In this document: positions 62,382 to 64,000 of the stretch, in pieces | Layout of the letters: each line of letters begins with the position of its first letter | How positions within the stretch are numbered: position 1 is the first letter of the stretch | Assembly (NCBI RefSeq): GCF_022437945.1 | Contig: NZ_CP092535.1 | Span: 1,178,001 to 1,242,000 of the forward strand | From: Nocardioides sp. TF02-7 | GTDB lineage: Bacteria > Actinomycetota > Actinomycetes > Propionibacteriales > Nocardioidaceae | DNA length: 64,000 bases | Direction: 5' to 3' | The notes under the pieces: model-generated | Seen by the model: the letters and a program-made list of their open reading frames with translations, nothing else | The model's database searches: none | What the model was told of the DNA's origin: nothing | Made by a program: the position numbers and the translations under genes

Positions 62382-63165
62382 ATGATCGCCGCCCTCGTCC
62401 TGACCGTCGCGCTGACCCTCACGCCCGCGCCGGCCCCGACGCCCGCCCCGGGGCCCGCCTCCGGCTCCGAGCGGGTCACGCCGCCGCCGGCCGACGTCGA
62501 CGTGGACTACCAGCTCGGTGGCGCCGCACCGCCCGCCGCCCGCGTCGGTGTCGTGGTGCGCGACCGCAACGCCCGCCCGACCGGCCGCTACGACGTCTGC
62601 TACGTCAACGGCTTCCAGACCCAGCCCGACGAGCGCCGGTTCTGGCGCCAGCGCTCGGCACTCGTGCTCAAGCGCGACGGCCGGCCCGTCCTCGACGAGG
62701 CCTGGGGCGAGTGGCTGCTCGACATCCGGACCCCGCGCAAGCGGCTAGCGGCTCGCCGGGATCGTCGGCCGCTGGATGACCGGCTGCGCGCGCGACGGCT
62801 TCGACGCCGTCGAGCTCGACAACCTCGACTCCTTCGCCCGCAGCCGCGGCCTGGTGAAGCAGCGACACGCCAAGGCCTTCGCCCGGCTCCTCGTCCGCCG
62901 CGCCCACCGCGCGGGACTCGCCGTCGCGCAGAAGAACTGGGCCGAGCTCGACGGCAGCCGCCTCGGCTTCGACTTCGCCATCGCCGAGGAGTGCGGCCGC
63001 TACGACGAGTGCGGCCGCTACGTGGCGTCGTACGGCGGCCGCGTGCTCGTCGTCGAGTACCGCCGCGCCGACTTCCGCCGCGCCTGCCGCACCCACGGCG
63101 ACCGGGTCGCCGTCGTGCTCCGCGACCGCGCTCTCACGCCGGACGGCGTGCGGCGGTGGTGCTGA
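62382..63165 (+). CDS. secreted GH114-like endo-alpha-1,4-polygalactosaminidase family protein (one apparent frameshift)
   Basis: About 261 residues. Signal peptide (IAALVLTVALTLTPAPAPTP), Pro-rich linker, then the TIM-barrel fold of the GH114 family: VDVDYQLGG, CYVNGFQTQPDE, LDEAWGEWLLDIR, CARDGFDAVELDNLDSF and AQKNWAEL. Break near 62745. The barrel Asp and Glu residues are present. Probably acts on amino-sugar polymers of cell surfaces or biofilms. Its last 75 bp are duplicated at the window end. Confidence 0.85.
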
Positions 63166-63197
63166 GGGGGCTGGTGGGGCTGGTGGGCTCGCGCGCG

Positions 63198-63284
63198 GCG
63201 TGAGGTTTCCCCGGCCGGCCGGGGAAACCTCAACATGTCCGGCATTGCTTTGCCCGACAAGTGGAGGTTTCGCCCGTCACGTCG
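63198..63284 (+). repeat. dispersed double-hairpin repeat, copy 4 (core inverted)
   Basis: Same flanks and hairpin I as other copies (loop CCGG), but the core of hairpin II reads TGTCCGGCATTGCTTTGCCCGACA-like, the reverse complement of the core in copies 1 to 3, while the bases outside it are unchanged. It lies between the GH114 gene and the decarboxylase-like gene. Confidence 0.88.
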
Positions 63285-63309
63285 CCGCCCGGCCGCCTAC
63301 CGTTCCGAC

Positions 63310-63898
63310 ATGGAGACCTTCCTCGGCCCGGCACCGGACTCCGACGGCGCAGCGGCGTTGTTCGCGGAGGACCGCGCGACCTGGGGGTTCGAGATGAACC
63401 TGTCGCGCCTCTGGGCGCACGACCCGCAGTCGCACGACGACCTGTTCGCGCTCGCGGCACACGCGGCGGCCGTGGGTGGGTTGTCGGTGCGGCAGCGGGC
63501 GCTGCTGGTGCTGGCGACCTCCGGCGCGCGCCGGAGCTCGTACTGCCCGCTGGCGTGGGGCACCAAGTTCAGCCGGCAGCTGCCGCCGGAGAGCGCGGCG
63601 GGCGTGATCACGGGCGAGGAGCGCCCGGCCGGGCTCGACGACGGCGAGGTGGCGCTCGTCCACTGGGCGCGGCAGCTCGCGACGCGGCCGCAGGAGGCCA
63701 CCGCCGGCGACGTCGATGCGCTGCGGCGGGCCGGCTTCACCGACCGCGCGATCCTGGGCCTCACGCTCTACGCGGCGCTGCGCGTGACGTTCTCGACGGT
63801 CAACGACGCGCTCGGCGCCCACCCCCGACGCCGCGATCGCCGAGCGCGCGCCCGAGCCGGTGCGGACGGCGGTCGACTTCGGTCGCCCGCCCGCCTGA
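63310..63898 (+). CDS. carboxymuconolactone decarboxylase-like (AhpD-fold) protein (one apparent frameshift)
   Basis: About 196 residues, helical AhpD-like fold. Conserved LSVRQRALLVLATSGAR and SSYCPLAWGTKFS; only one Cys of the usual CxxC is present and the expected His is absent, so it probably lacks peroxidase activity. The end DAAIAERAPEPVRTAVDFGR is in another frame after a C run near 63828. ATG 63310. Confidence 0.8.
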
Positions 63899-63923
63899 CT
63901 CCTCCCCGGCGCGTACCGCGCAC

Positions 63924-64000
63924 CCATGGCGACCGGGTCGCCGCCGTGTCCCGCGACCGCGCGCCCGCACGGGACGGCGTGCGGCGGTGGTGCTGAGGGG
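63924..64000 (+). repeat. duplicated 3' end of the GH114-like gene
   Basis: 63924-64000 repeats 63098-63174 with a handful of differences, still encoding THGDRVAAVSRDRA and DGVRRWC before TGA. No start or remaining gene body lies upstream, so this is a detached gene tail. Copies 63098 and 63924 thus bracket repeat copy 4 and the decarboxylase-like gene. Confidence 0.85.

Overview
The window is very GC-rich actinobacterial DNA. An IdeR/DtxR-type iron repressor, Ku, a fused amino-acid ABC protein, a menaquinone or geranylgeranyl-type reductase, LytR-CpsA-Psr, SigE-family sigma and DUF427 proteins, and strong GTG usage, all point to the Nocardioidaceae, with Nocardioides the closest guess. It reads as a chromosomal segment. 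No transposase, integrase, phage gene, CRISPR array or rRNA was seen. The only RNA gene is one tRNA-Arg(CCT).

Layout. 0.1-6 kb: penicillin-acylase family hydrolase, FmdB zinc ribbon, CpaB/SAF protein, MscL channel, LCP cell-wall ligase. 6-12.4 kb: tRNA-Arg, saccharopine-dehydrogenase-like reductase, a SigE-type sigma factor overlapping a membrane-anchored beta-propeller protein, DUF2277, isoaspartate methyltransferase, Sir2. 12.7-18.5 kb: IdeR, hotdog protein, GH13 glucosidase, an MFS/MarR efflux pair with its operator, then a 650-bp non-coding block full of inverted tandem repeats and a leader-peptide-like mini-ORF. 18.5-22.9 kb: TetR plus a heterodimeric ABC exporter. 23-27.8 kb: a very large secreted alpha-L-rhamnosidase behind LacI-type operators. 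27.8-36.9 kb: pdxH, citrate synthase, serC, old yellow enzyme, VOC protein, Ku. 36.9-47 kb: PAP2 protein, macrodomain, topoisomerase IB, ArsR/AHSA1 pair, methyltransferase, MarR/cupin pair, FAD/Fe-S oxidoreductase. 47-51 kb: two tandem secreted paralogues. 51-64 kb: GNAT, MFS/HxlR pair, amino-acid ABC system, a B12-binding MerR regulator divergent from a DUF4397 protein, iron alcohol dehydrogenase, double Nudix protein, FAD reductase, GH114-like protein, carboxymuconolactone-decarboxylase-like protein.

Two window-wide properties matter. First, about half of the recognisable genes are split between reading frames by single-base indels (about 50 in all), mostly in short G or C runs. All fragments stay conserved and catalytic residues survive, so these look like consensus errors in the sequence and not pseudogenes. 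I give whole-gene coordinates and note the break. Second, an approximately 88-bp repeat occurs four times (6117, 35190, 54495, 63198), always between genes. It can fold into either of two mutually exclusive hairpins that share one arm, and in one copy the core is inverted. This repeat, and the head-to-head repeat arrays plus mini-ORF at 17.9-18.5 kb, are the least explained parts of the window.

Many transcription regulators sit next to their targets with visible palindromic operators: MarR/MFS, TetR/ABC, ArsR/AHSA1, MarR/cupin and HxlR/MFS. The region is mostly accessory metabolism and efflux around a few housekeeping genes (serC, citA, pdxH, ideR, ku).
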